A stretch of 38,171 nucleotides of DNA. It comes from Gammaproteobacteria bacterium (GTDB lineage: Bacteria; Pseudomonadota; Gammaproteobacteria; Methylococcales; Methylomonadaceae). Below are positions 9,717 through 18,639 of this stretch, one piece after another. Location of the stretch: contig JAJRUF010000130.1 of the NCBI GenBank assembly GCA_024277935.1, positions 1 to 38,171 of the forward strand, read 5' to 3'. How positions within the stretch are numbered: the first letter of the stretch is position 1; each line of letters opens with the position of its first letter. A program made the position numbers and the translations under genes. Under the pieces are notes generated by a model, which was not told the origin of the DNA, made no database searches, and was given only the letters and a program-made list of their open reading frames with translations.

Positions 9717-10940
9717 TTATCTTAGTGATTGACCTCTTGCTAATTTAGGTAAATTGCCTTCAAGACCAATAGCCATACGAGTTACTTTATTCTTTAAAGG
9801 TGAAATACGCTCTGCTAAACCCAAACCTAAATTTCTAAAAAACTTAACAGGTAAAATATTATTACTAAAAACTCGGTAAAAAGTATCCATCACCGTCATC
9901 ATGCGTAAATTTTCATTTCTACGCATTTTTTCATATCGTCTTAAAACAGAAATATCACCTATATTTTCTCCTTTTTGACTGGCTTCAACTAATACCTCGG
10001 CTAATGCCGCTGCATCTAACAATCCTATATTAACCCCCTGCCCAGCTAGTGGATTAATCATATGTGCGGCATCCCCAACCAAAGCAACACCGGCTTTAAC
10101 ATAGTGTTGAGCATGCTGACGTTTTAATGGAAAGCTTGCCACCGCTAACACCTTATTAATTTTCCCCAAACAATCTGGAAAAGTAGCCGTTAGTTCAGCA
10201 ATTAAAGCCTCACTCGACAAAGTTTTAAGTCTTCTTACTTCATCAGCTGAGTTATACCAAACAAGAGAAGCAAAATTCCCAGTGAGCGGTAAAAAAGCTT
10301 GAGGTCCACTTGGAACAAACCGTTGCCAGGTAATATCTTGTTGTTCATAATCAGTTTCAACATAGATAACCATAGCGTGCTGCTGATAGTCCCAACTGGT
10401 CACTCCTAAACCAACCGTTTGTCTAACTCTTGACCCTCCACCATCAGCAGCAACCAACATATTAGTTTGTAATTGACTACCATCTGATAAATCAACTATT
10501 GTTTGCCCAGAAGCAGCGTAATTAATTTTATCAATTGTCATAGGTGCAATTAATTCAACATTATCAAATTTAGCCAGCTGGCCTAACAAAGCCAATTGAG
10601 TCACACGGTTTTCAACAATATATCCTAATTCAGGCAAGGCAATATCATCACTATTAAATTCAGTATCTCCAGCCGTTTCCCAAACTCGCATTCTTCTAAA
10701 CGGACAAAAGCGGCGATTTAATACGCCACTCCAAGCACCCACTGTTTGTAGTATTTTTTTAGACGCTAAACTTAACGCTGAAACACGTATATCATGAGCT
10801 TGCTCAACAGAAAATTCATCAGGTAAAGTTTGCTCTACTACGGCAACTTTAAGGCGACTACCTCCTAACCCACAGGCCACTGCAGCACCAACCATTCCAC
10901 CCCCAACAACTACCACATCAAATTCTTTCATATTTACCAT
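9717..10940 (-). CDS. UbiH/UbiI/VisC-family FAD-dependent hydroxylase
   Basis: A 407-residue flavoprotein monooxygenase of the family that hydroxylates the ubiquinone ring. Seen: the N-terminal Rossmann GGGMVGAAVA (about 13-22), the DG motif in AADGGGSRVRQ, and the GDAAHMINPLAGQGVN signature near residue 290 that contacts FAD and the ribityl chain. C-terminal residues match the family length (~400). Which ring position it acts on (UbiH, UbiI, UbiF or a broader enzyme) cannot be told from the sequence alone. No other ubi gene or pepP lies beside it. It is transcribed divergently from gltB across a 275-nt gap; the start may be the first ATG or the one three codons later. Confidence 0.9.
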   Translation of the reverse strand: MVNMKEFDVVVVGGGMVGAAVACGLGGSRLKVAVVEQTLPDEFSVEQAHDIRVSALSLASKKILQTVGAWSGVLNRRFCPFRRMRVWETAGDTEFNSDDIALPELGYIVENRVTQLALLGQLAKFDNVELIAPMTIDKINYAASGQTIVDLSDGSQLQTNMLVAADGGGSRVRQTVGLGVTSWDYQQHAMVIYVETDYEQQDITWQRFVPSGPQAFLPLTGNFASLVWYNSADEVRRLKTLSSEALIAELTATFPDCLGKINKVLAVASFPLKRQHAQHYVKAGVALVGDAAHMINPLAGQGVNIGLLDAAALAEVLVEASQKGENIGDISVLRRYEKMRRNENLRMMTVMDTFYRVFSNNILPVKFFRNLGLGLAERISPLKNKVTRMAIGLEGNLPKLARGQSLR

Positions 10941-11055
10941 TTACAATATTAAGACTGTTTTATTATTCTCCCTTTATTACTTGATACTAAATTACTGCAT
11001 ATTTAACTATACAAGCACTTTAAATTTTAAAAAAATGAATTTCACACCTGCTGAA

Positions 11056-11084
11056 ATGACATAAAAAAAACAGCATGGTATAAT
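11056..11084 (+). promoter_or_regulatory. sigma-70 promoter of gltB
   Basis: ATGACA (11056-11061), a 17-nt spacer, and a perfect TATAAT (11079-11084). Transcription would start near 11091, giving a ~125 nt leader before the ATG at 11216. A short stem (TTAGAG 11127-11132 with CTCTAA 11149-11154) is present in the leader. No known riboswitch was recognised. Confidence 0.7.
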
Positions 11085-11205
11085 TGTATAGTTTCACTGA
11101 ATCAAATTTTAGCAGCCGATTGAAGCTTAGAGGGAAATTAACCGATGACTCTAACATGCAATTAATAAAAAAACCATATCGCCTGCAAGACATTACATTA
11201 GACAT

Positions 11206-11210
11206 AAGGA
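11206..11210 (+). promoter_or_regulatory. Shine-Dalgarno AAGGA deciding the gltB start
   Basis: AAGGA ends five bases before the ATG at 11216. The farthest-upstream in-frame start, a TTG at 11084, sits within the promoter -10 box and cannot be in the transcript. Confidence 0.75.
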
Positions 11211-11215
11211 CCGGG

Positions 11216-14200
11216 ATGGCAATGAATATAAACTCCCTTAAAAATCATACAGCTCAGATGCTTTACGATGAAAATTTATCACAAGATAGTTGTGGCGTTG
11301 GCTTTATAACCCATAAAGCAAGCAAGCAATCTCATGATTTATTGATAAAATCTCACGAGGCACTCTGCACTATCCCTCACCGTGGAGGTATGAGTGCAGA
11401 AGGGATTGGTGATGGTGCGGGAGTAAACATTGACCTATCCCTTAACTTTTTCCGCAAAGTAACAGCGACAAAAGACTTAGAGCTTGGACAATTTGGTGTC
11501 GCTAACTTCTTTTTTCCTGAAGATCATGTCAAATATGATGCATCAGCCACACAATTAGTCGAGAATCATTTAAAAGATTTCGATCTGCCCGTTATTTGCT
11601 GGAGAAACATACCTGTTGACAACTCGGTACTCAACAAAGCCTCAATAGCGGCCCAACTCCCCATTAAACAACTTATTTTTGGTCGCCCAGCGGCCTTAAA
11701 AGATGCCAGCCATGAAGAGTTTGAAAAGCACATTCAAGTTGCCTTATTAACTATTGAGGCCGAAGGCTTTACCCGACATGAGTTAGAGGGCTTTTACCCT
11801 TTATCAATGAGTTCACGCACTCAAGTCTATAAAGGCCGGCTTAATTCTTTTGAAGTTATCCCTTATTTTACTGATTTATATGATAAAGATCATGAAATCA
11901 GTACTTTATTTTTTCACACTCGTTTTTCTACCAACACAGCACCTGCAACCATGATGGCTCAGCCATTTCGTTATATGGCTCATAATGGTGAGTTAAATAC
12001 GGATAAGAAAAACAGGCTGAGTGAAAATGCAATTGCCCGTCAAAATAACAAAGAGCTTATTTTCCCCAACGGGCAATCAGACTCAGGGCGTTTGGATCAA
12101 ACCTTAACTCGCCGCATTAATGAAGATGATTTAGACATTGTTACTGCTATTTTAGCAATGATGCCACCTGCGTGGGAAAATGATACTTCATTATCTGATG
12201 AAGTCCGTGCCATGCTGGAGTATTTCAGCTTATACGAAGAAAAAAATGATGGCCCTGCTGCTATTATTTTTAATGACGGTATTCGTGTGGGCGCTCGCCT
12301 TGACCGCTTAGGCCTTAGACCTTTACGTTCCGTTGAAACAGCAGAGTACTTGGCGGTAATGTCAGAAGCAGGGCAAATTGATTTCCCTGCTAAAGAGGTC
12401 TTAAAACGCGGCAGAATTGAAGCAGGTGGTATGCTGTATTTTGATCACAGCACAGGTAAAGCCTATAACAGCCACCAAGTAATGGAGCGACTAGCAAAAC
12501 AAAAAAACTATAAAGCCTTATTAGTTAAAAATGCTGTCCATATTTCAGATTTTGCTAAAGTTGAATTATCTGAACTCTCTAACGAACACCCATTAAATAT
12601 TGACCAAAGGCATACAGCCTACTCACTTAACCAAGAAAGCTTTAAATTCTTGCTCGACCCCATTTTAAGTAACGGCATGGAAAAAGTTTCTGCAATGGGT
12701 TACGGCATTACCCCTAATGCTTTATCAAAAGCTGAAGGTGGCATGTCGCGATACTTTAGCCAACGATTCGCTCAAGTTACCAATCCACCGCTTGATTCCT
12801 TACGTGAGAGCGATGGTATGACTTTACGCGTTGCATTAGGCGCTAAACCAACATTTTCTGCACATGATAGCCGCCAATTAGTTATTGATTCACCTATCTT
12901 ACAACGCACACAATTAGAACAAATTCGCAGACAATCAGATGTCAGCCATTACACGCTAGACATGCTTTACACACCTGATTATGACAGCGTGTTAAATAAC
13001 GAACGAACACTACAACTAGCACTTAAAGATGTTTGCCAACAAGTTGAAAATAAAGCCAAAGAAAATACCGGCATTATTATTTTAAGTGACCAGAATATTA
13101 GTCAGAATAAAGCAGCCATTCCTGCTTTATTAATGATTTCAGCCGCTAACCAACACTTAACTGATTTAGGATTACGCTTTAACTCATCTATTATTTTAGA
13201 AACTGGGCAAGCTGCCAGCCCTCATGATATTGCAACCATATTAGGCTTTGGTGCTTCTGCTATCTGCCCTCTTAGTGTCCATAACCGTGTTATCACTCAT
13301 TATGATGACGAGCAATCTCAACAAAAAGCATTAGATAGTTTTCAATTAGGCATTAAAAAGTCATTAATGAAAACAATGGGGAAATTTGGTTTATGTACCG
13401 CTGAAAGTTATATAGGCGGTGAGTTTTTTGAATCAAATTACCTAGATACTGATGAACCCAAACTAAAGTCTTATTTTCCAAACATTCACTCTTCGGTAGG
13501 CGGAGTACAGTTTGCAGACATTGCTGCTAGTGCAACAGAATGGCACCATAAATCACTTTCCATCAATGAAGAAAAAGATATTCCATTTCTGGGTTTATTT
13601 AAAGAGCGCTTAGAAGGTGCAGGCCATACCTTTGGTAATACAGCGGTTAGAGAATATATCAACATGACAGATGAGGATATTTTATATATCCCTCAACATG
13701 AAAAAGCCCGCTCTGCTAGTGATATAGCTTATTTAGACTTTGGCTACAAAAAACGCACAGCAAAGCAAATTGATGACTTTGGCATCACACCGGCTTATCG
13801 CAGTTTTACTAAAGGCTTATACCAGGAGCGTAGCAACAGACCTGCCGCACTTAGGGATATTGTCCACTTCCCTGCTGATATTCGTGCCGCCAATAGTTGC
13901 GAGGAGTTTGATTTAATTTTAAATCAACAAAACCTAAAAGGTAATAATAATTATCTTATTGTCGGTTTAAAAGTCAAAAAGACCAATGCTGAGCACTTTG
14001 AAGTCACTTTTACCGAAAACTCTTCCTCACAACGCTTAGAAGCATTGGCATCCCATTTTAAAAAACGATTTGCCCATGAAAAATACACTTTAACGGTCAA
14101 TGCTGACAGCATAACTATTGTTACCAAGGTTTGTAATAAATTGTGTTTATTTAACAATTATCTAAACACCATTGAAACAGCGCGTACACCTATTGCATTA

Positions 14201-16705
14201 TCAGAAATACAGCCAGCCCATGAAATTACAGCGGCACTAGCAACAGGTGCAATGAGTCATGGTGCCTTACTATCTGAGGCTCACGAAGCCGTTGCCCAAG
14301 GGACTAATATTGCCGGTGCAATGAGCAACTCGGGGGAAGGCGGCGAACATTCAAGTCGTTTTAATACCTTGAAATCCAGCAAAATAAAACAATTTGCTTC
14401 AGGACGTTTCGGTGTATGGGCAGGCTATCTTGCTGATCCAAATATTGAAGAAATTGAGATTAAAATCGCGCAAGGGGCTAAACCAGGTGAAGGTGGACAA
14501 TTACCCGCTGCAAAAGTATCGGTTGAAATAGCTTCTTTACGGGGTGGCACACCCAAAGTTGAATTGGTCAGCCCTCCCCCACATCATGATACCTATTCTA
14601 TTGAAGATTTAGGCCAGTTAATTCATGATGCTAAAGCCGCACGCGTTAAAGTGGTTGTTAAACTTGTTTCATCAGAGGGTATCGGAACCATTGCTGTAGG
14701 GGTTGCTAAAGCAGGTGCTGATGTTATAAATGTTGCAGGAAATTCTGGAGGCACTGGAGCTGCCGCTGTCACCAGCTTAAAAAACACCGGTCGCTCACCA
14801 GAAATTGGTATCGCTGAAGTACATCAAGCCTTAGCCGCTAATGGTTTACGCGACAAAGTAGTTATTCGCTGTAGTGCGGCTCATCAAAGTGGTGTTGATG
14901 TGGTTAAATCAGCTATTTTAGGGGGTGACTCATTTGAATTTGGTACCACTGCATTAATGATGCTTCGTTGTGTCATGGCTAAAAACTGCAATGTGCGCTG
15001 CCCTGCTGGTTTAACAACGGCACATGAAGAGTTTAAAGGTGACCCTCGCGTACTCGCTCAGTATTTTATGAATCTTGCCCACGAAGTAAGAGAAATATTA
15101 GCCAGCTTAGGGTACAGCAGTCTTGCCGAGATTCGTGGACAAGCTGATTTATTACATTTAATTGACCACCCTACTATGGTAGGTCAACTTGATTTCACCC
15201 GCTTGTTAGCTCAAGTTGAAGAAATTAAAATTGCAAAACCAATCTATTTAGAAGCTGACTTTAGTATTGATGACCAATCTATTGATAATATCAAGGCTAA
15301 TATTATTAATGGTCAGCCCATTATTATTGAAGGGCCCGAACTAAAACTTAATAACCGTCATAAAACAGTCGGTGGACAAACAGCCATTGATATTGAGCGT
15401 TTTCTTGCTTACGAAGTAAGTCAACAACAAGCAAATGATTCAAAACTTATTTATACCAACCAGCATGACCGCCGATATTTAGCATCTGATAGTGTCACTA
15501 TCCGTACGACAGGATCAGCAGGACAAAGTTATGCTGCCTTTAATAATGATGGTATGCGTATGGAGCATTACGGAACCTGTAATGATGGTGTGGGTAAATC
15601 TGCTTGTGGCGGTACTATTATTATTAGCTCTCCTGGCGGCGGATCAAAAGCCTCAGGGGAAAATGTTTTAATTGGTAACTTTGCATTATTTGGAGCAACA
15701 GGCGGTAAAGCTTTTATTAATGGCGAAGCTGGTGACCGCTTCGGTGTTCGCAACTCAGGTGCAATGGCTGTTGTTGAGGGTGTAGGTGACTTTGCTTGCG
15801 AATATATGATTAATGGTGCTGTGCTAAACCTAGGTGCTTTTGGTAAAGGTTTTTGTACCGGTATGTCGGGAGGCAATGCATACCAATATGATCCTGAAAA
15901 TCGCTTAGCAGACTTGCATGATGTTAGCTCTGTTGAAATCCGTAGCTTAGCTGAAGAGACTGAAACATCCAAGGCCCATGAACAATTTATTTTAGCAATG
16001 CTCGAACAGCATATTGAATATACTGATTCCATTATTGGTAAAAAAATTCTAGCTAACTGGAGTAGTGAGCGTAAACACTTTAAATTCGCCATTCCATTGT
16101 GGTTGTACAAAACTCAAACAGCTGAATACTTAAGTCAATCTTCAGACCGCAAAGCGATGGTTGAAGAGTTATCAATTGCTTATGCTCAAGAACAAATTAG
16201 CATCGTTAAAACAGGCTATCAAAAAAATGAAGCCTTGTTTGCTGGAGCGATTCCTGATTATGGAAAAACAGATACTACATTAACTTTTAAATTACTTAAT
16301 AGCTTTTCTGTTATTGATAAAGCACAAACAATAGCTAAAGACCAGCTATTAAAATCAGGGCAAGTCGAGATAACTGAACAGCAAATTAGTCAACAAGCTG
16401 AAAAATTAATTATTGAACGTCCTCGCAAAATTCAAGATGCATTAGTTAAAATCTATAGAGAAGCTTATGCCAATTATTCTGACGAACAACTAGCTGCACT
16501 ATTAGCCGACAAACGTTTAAAAGATTATAAAACCGCCATGATTCTACGCGACGTACAAAGTATTTACTCTATTGGTTCAACAGCCTGGATTATTGAACAA
16601 CAAAATGCCAATAGAAATGCATTGGCTGATATTACAGGTATTGAGGAATATATTGCTGGATTGACCAGCCTGGATATTATTCAAACCATGTTAGACGAAG
16701 TATAA
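11216..16705 (+). CDS. gltB: glutamate synthase large subunit, long variant form
   Basis: Makes glutamate from glutamine and 2-oxoglutarate. From the ATG at 11216 it has 1829 residues, over 300 longer than E. coli GltB (~1490). Seen: a 25-residue propeptide before the amidotransferase nucleophile Cys26 (SQDSCGVGF), the GATase domain (RFSTNT, AHNGE), the central domain, the FMN/synthase domain (SGEGGE near 1038, KPGEGGQLPA near 1088, SPPPHHD, GNSGGTGA near 1175), and the glycine-rich GXGXG domain (about 1435-1555). The Fe-S cysteines 1252, 1258 and 1262 are spaced C-x5-C-x3-C, where the usual motif is C-x5-C-x4-C. A helical tail of about 190 residues (from ~1640) has no match I recognise and no dinucleotide motif. 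No gltD follows. It is most likely a divergent GOGAT subfamily. Confidence 0.93.
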   Translation: MAMNINSLKNHTAQMLYDENLSQDSCGVGFITHKASKQSHDLLIKSHEALCTIPHRGGMSAEGIGDGAGVNIDLSLNFFRKVTATKDLELGQFGVANFFFPEDHVKYDASATQLVENHLKDFDLPVICWRNIPVDNSVLNKASIAAQLPIKQLIFGRPAALKDASHEEFEKHIQVALLTIEAEGFTRHELEGFYPLSMSSRTQVYKGRLNSFEVIPYFTDLYDKDHEISTLFFHTRFSTNTAPATMMAQPFRYMAHNGELNTDKKNRLSENAIARQNNKELIFPNGQSDSGRLDQTLTRRINEDDLDIVTAILAMMPPAWENDTSLSDEVRAMLEYFSLYEEKNDGPAAIIFNDGIRVGARLDRLGLRPLRSVETAEYLAVMSEAGQIDFPAKEVLKRGRIEAGGMLYFDHSTGKAYNSHQVMERLAKQKNYKALLVKNAVHISDFAKVELSELSNEHPLNIDQRHTAYSLNQESFKFLLDPILSNGMEKVSAMGYGITPNALSKAEGGMSRYFSQRFAQVTNPPLDSLRESDGMTLRVALGAKPTFSAHDSRQLVIDSPILQRTQLEQIRRQSDVSHYTLDMLYTPDYDSVLNNERTLQLALKDVCQQVENKAKENTGIIILSDQNISQNKAAIPALLMISAANQHLTDLGLRFNSSIILETGQAASPHDIATILGFGASAICPLSVHNRVITHYDDEQSQQKALDSFQLGIKKSLMKTMGKFGLCTAESYIGGEFFESNYLDTDEPKLKSYFPNIHSSVGGVQFADIAASATEWHHKSLSINEEKDIPFLGLFKERLEGAGHTFGNTAVREYINMTDEDILYIPQHEKARSASDIAYLDFGYKKRTAKQIDDFGITPAYRSFTKGLYQERSNRPAALRDIVHFPADIRAANSCEEFDLILNQQNLKGNNNYLIVGLKVKKTNAEHFEVTFTENSSSQRLEALASHFKKRFAHEKYTLTVNADSITIVTKVCNKLCLFNNYLNTIETARTPIALSEIQPAHEITAALATGAMSHGALLSEAHEAVAQGTNIAGAMSNSGEGGEHSSRFNTLKSSKIKQFASGRFGVWAGYLADPNIEEIEIKIAQGAKPGEGGQLPAAKVSVEIASLRGGTPKVELVSPPPHHDTYSIEDLGQLIHDAKAARVKVVVKLVSSEGIGTIAVGVAKAGADVINVAGNSGGTGAAAVTSLKNTGRSPEIGIAEVHQALAANGLRDKVVIRCSAAHQSGVDVVKSAILGGDSFEFGTTALMMLRCVMAKNCNVRCPAGLTTAHEEFKGDPRVLAQYFMNLAHEVREILASLGYSSLAEIRGQADLLHLIDHPTMVGQLDFTRLLAQVEEIKIAKPIYLEADFSIDDQSIDNIKANIINGQPIIIEGPELKLNNRHKTVGGQTAIDIERFLAYEVSQQQANDSKLIYTNQHDRRYLASDSVTIRTTGSAGQSYAAFNNDGMRMEHYGTCNDGVGKSACGGTIIISSPGGGSKASGENVLIGNFALFGATGGKAFINGEAGDRFGVRNSGAMAVVEGVGDFACEYMINGAVLNLGAFGKGFCTGMSGGNAYQYDPENRLADLHDVSSVEIRSLAEETETSKAHEQFILAMLEQHIEYTDSIIGKKILANWSSERKHFKFAIPLWLYKTQTAEYLSQSSDRKAMVEELSIAYAQEQISIVKTGYQKNEALFAGAIPDYGKTDTTLTFKLLNSFSVIDKAQTIAKDQLLKSGQVEITEQQISQQAEKLIIERPRKIQDALVKIYREAYANYSDEQLAALLADKRLKDYKTAMILRDVQSIYSIGSTAWIIEQQNANRNALADITGIEEYIAGLTSLDIIQTMLDEV

Positions 16706-16730
16706 ACAAATCAAGTTATAGACAGGTTTA

Positions 16731-16769
16731 TGTAGGTTGGGCAAAACAACAAATATCAAATTGCCCAAC
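16731..16769. repeat. TGTAGGTTGGG-type inverted repeat
   Basis: GTTGGGCAA (16736-16744) and TTGCCCAAC (16761-16769) form a perfect 9-bp stem with a 16-nt loop in the gltB to cysJ gap. The start TGTAGGTTGG recurs on the other strand of the element at 33451-33494. It resembles dispersed REP-like repeats. With no T run after it, it is not an obvious terminator, though it could lower read-through into the next gene. Confidence 0.6.
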
Positions 16770-16798
16770 GAAAGAGCAAAAAACACAGTTACTAAAAT

Positions 16799-18541
16799 AT
16801 GAAAACACCAAATATTCCACAAAATGCACCCTATAGTGACACTCAACGCGCTTGGATAGGTGGTTTTTTTGCAGGTATGCATAGCCATATATTGCAAAAT
16901 TCAGGATCAGGCAGTCAAGCAGACGCACGTATTATTAATATTTTATACGGTAGCCAAACAGGTAATGCTGAATCTGTTGCTACTGATGTAGCCAATGCAG
17001 CTAAAACACATGGCCTACTTCCCCTTGTAAAAAGCATGGATGAGATAGAAATAGAGGCTTTAGCAAAAATGGAATATCTTCTTATTATCACCAGCACCTA
17101 TGGCGAAGGCGAAATGCCTGATAACGCCCAATTACTTTGGGATGCCATTAATACAGACAGTGCATCAAAAATGGAAAATACAAAATTTTCTATTTTAGCT
17201 TTAGGTGATACCAGTTATGACTTGTTCTGCCAGGCAGGGATAGACTGGGATAATCGTCTTGAGCAACTTGGAGCTCAAAGACTTTATGACCGCGCAGATT
17301 GTGATGTTGAATTTGATGAAACTGCCACAAGCTGGATTAGTCAGGTTATACCTATGATGGCAGAAGGAGCAACAACAGTTTCAGTTGATGTTAATGAAAG
17401 CAGTAAGACAAGTAAACCGAAATACAACCGTAAAAACCCGTTTTCCAGCAAAATCATCAGCAACCGTTTATTAACTTCGGAAAAATCTTCTAAAGAAACG
17501 CGGCACTATGAATTTTCTCTTAAGGGTTCCGGCTTATCTTATGAAGCCGGTGATGCATTAAATGTTATTCCACAAAACTGCCCTGAATTAGTTGCAGATA
17601 TTGTTACAGCAATATCATGTACCGGTACCGAAGATGAACCCGTTAATGGCGAAGCAATAACATTATCAGAAGCTCTGCGCACCCGTTTTGAAATAAAACT
17701 ACCCAGCAAAGAATTACTGCAAGAAATTGCCAGACGTTCTGGCAACCAGGAATTAAATGCTTTACTTGAAAGTGATGATAAAAATGCTTTATCAAAGTAC
17801 TTATGGGGGCGTGATATTTTAGACTTATTACTTCAATTTCCTAGCGTACAGTTCTCAGCTGCCGAGTTTCTTGGCTTATTAAAACCTTTACAACACCGTG
17901 CCTACTCTATTTCTTCAAGTGGAAAAATGTATCCTGATAGCGTCCACTTAACTGTTGCCAGCGTTAGATACCAAGCCCATAACCGCAACCATAAAGGTGT
18001 TTGCTCAACTTACATGGCTGATTTGGTTGACGAAAGCTCAGAAGTTAAAATTTTCTTTTCACCCAATAAAAGCTTTAGAGTCCCTGAAGACGATAGTTTA
18101 CCCATGATTATGGTAGGCCCAGGTACTGGTATTGCACCCTTTAGAGCATTCCTGCAAGAACGTGAATTTAGGCAAGCAACAGGAAAAAACTGGTTATTAT
18201 TTGGTGACCGTAATGCGGCTACTGATTATATCTATCAAGATGAAATTGAAGCAATGCAGAAAAAAGGCATACTTACACGTTTAGACTTGGCTTTTTCAAG
18301 AGATCAGCAAGAAAAGATTTACGTACAAGACCGAATGATTGAAAACGGTGCCGAAATGTTCTCTTGGCTAGAACAAGGAGGTTCATTTTTCGTCTGTGGT
18401 GATGCGACCTATATGGCTAAGGATGTTGATAAAGCCCTGCATACGCTTATTGAAAAACATGGCAATAAAACAACTGACCAAGCCGTTGACTATGTTAATC
18501 AACTTAAAAAAGAAAAACGTTATGTTCGTGATGTTTACTAA
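16799..18541 (+). CDS. cysJ: diflavin reductase, CysJ (sulfite reductase flavoprotein) type
   Basis: Passes electrons from NADPH through FAD and FMN to an acceptor, in CysJ's case the sulfite reductase haemoprotein CysI. The 580 residues compare with 599 for E. coli CysJ. Domains: flavodoxin/FMN (about 46-190; GSQTGNAE, STYGEGE, LGDTSYDLFC), a connecting/FAD domain with RAYSISSS (~366) and KGVCSTYMADL, an NADPH domain with GPGTGIAPFRAF (~441), and the C-terminal aromatic end YVRDVY. No cysI or cysH lies in the window. It starts 93 nt after gltB on the same strand, so it may serve another partner, possibly GltB. The stop TAA coincides with the end of a palindromic-element fragment. Confidence 0.85.
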   Translation: MKTPNIPQNAPYSDTQRAWIGGFFAGMHSHILQNSGSGSQADARIINILYGSQTGNAESVATDVANAAKTHGLLPLVKSMDEIEIEALAKMEYLLIITSTYGEGEMPDNAQLLWDAINTDSASKMENTKFSILALGDTSYDLFCQAGIDWDNRLEQLGAQRLYDRADCDVEFDETATSWISQVIPMMAEGATTVSVDVNESSKTSKPKYNRKNPFSSKIISNRLLTSEKSSKETRHYEFSLKGSGLSYEAGDALNVIPQNCPELVADIVTAISCTGTEDEPVNGEAITLSEALRTRFEIKLPSKELLQEIARRSGNQELNALLESDDKNALSKYLWGRDILDLLLQFPSVQFSAAEFLGLLKPLQHRAYSISSSGKMYPDSVHLTVASVRYQAHNRNHKGVCSTYMADLVDESSEVKIFFSPNKSFRVPEDDSLPMIMVGPGTGIAPFRAFLQEREFRQATGKNWLLFGDRNAATDYIYQDEIEAMQKKGILTRLDLAFSRDQQEKIYVQDRMIENGAEMFSWLEQGGSFFVCGDATYMAKDVDKALHTLIEKHGNKTTDQAVDYVNQLKKEKRYVRDVY

Positions 18542-18567
18542 GGGGGGCTGAAGAAATAAAGTTGCCT
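18538..18567. repeat. end fragment of palindromic element family (copy D)
   Basis: Reads CTAAGGGGGGCTGAAGAAAT and continues with AAAGT, closely matching the left end of the long copy at 33086. The TAA at 18539-18541 is the stop codon of the CysJ-like gene. No matching right end is seen, so this is a decayed or solo end. Confidence 0.6.
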
Positions 18568-18604
18568 AACATAAAAATTTAATTTCAATAAATTTACCTA
18601 ATAC

Positions 18605-18631
18605 AGCCAGTTCAACTAAGTAAAACTGGCT
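18605..18631 (+). terminator. stem-loop between cysJ and the YcbL-like gene
   Basis: AGCCAGTT (18605-18612) pairs with AACTGGCT (18624-18631), an 8-bp stem with an 11-nt loop, followed by only TTCCC. The missing T run makes it a weak terminator. It ends 8 nt before the next ATG, so it could instead mask that start in the mRNA. Confidence 0.35.
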
Positions 18632-18639
18632 TTCCCATT

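Noticed and set aside
11084-11215. Longer gltB start (TTG at 11084, 44 extra residues)
   Set aside because: The TTG overlaps the -10 box of the promoter and has no ribosome site; AAGGA 5 nt before the ATG at 11216 and the short propeptide before Cys26 fit the family.
15568-16110. - strand ORF of 180 codons inside gltB
   Set aside because: Proline/Ser/Ala-rich shadow of the glycine-rich GXGXG domain on the coding strand.
16137-16705. GltB tail as a fused GltD or other NAD(P)H domain
   Set aside because: No GxGxxG motif, no cysteine clusters and too short for the GltD fold.
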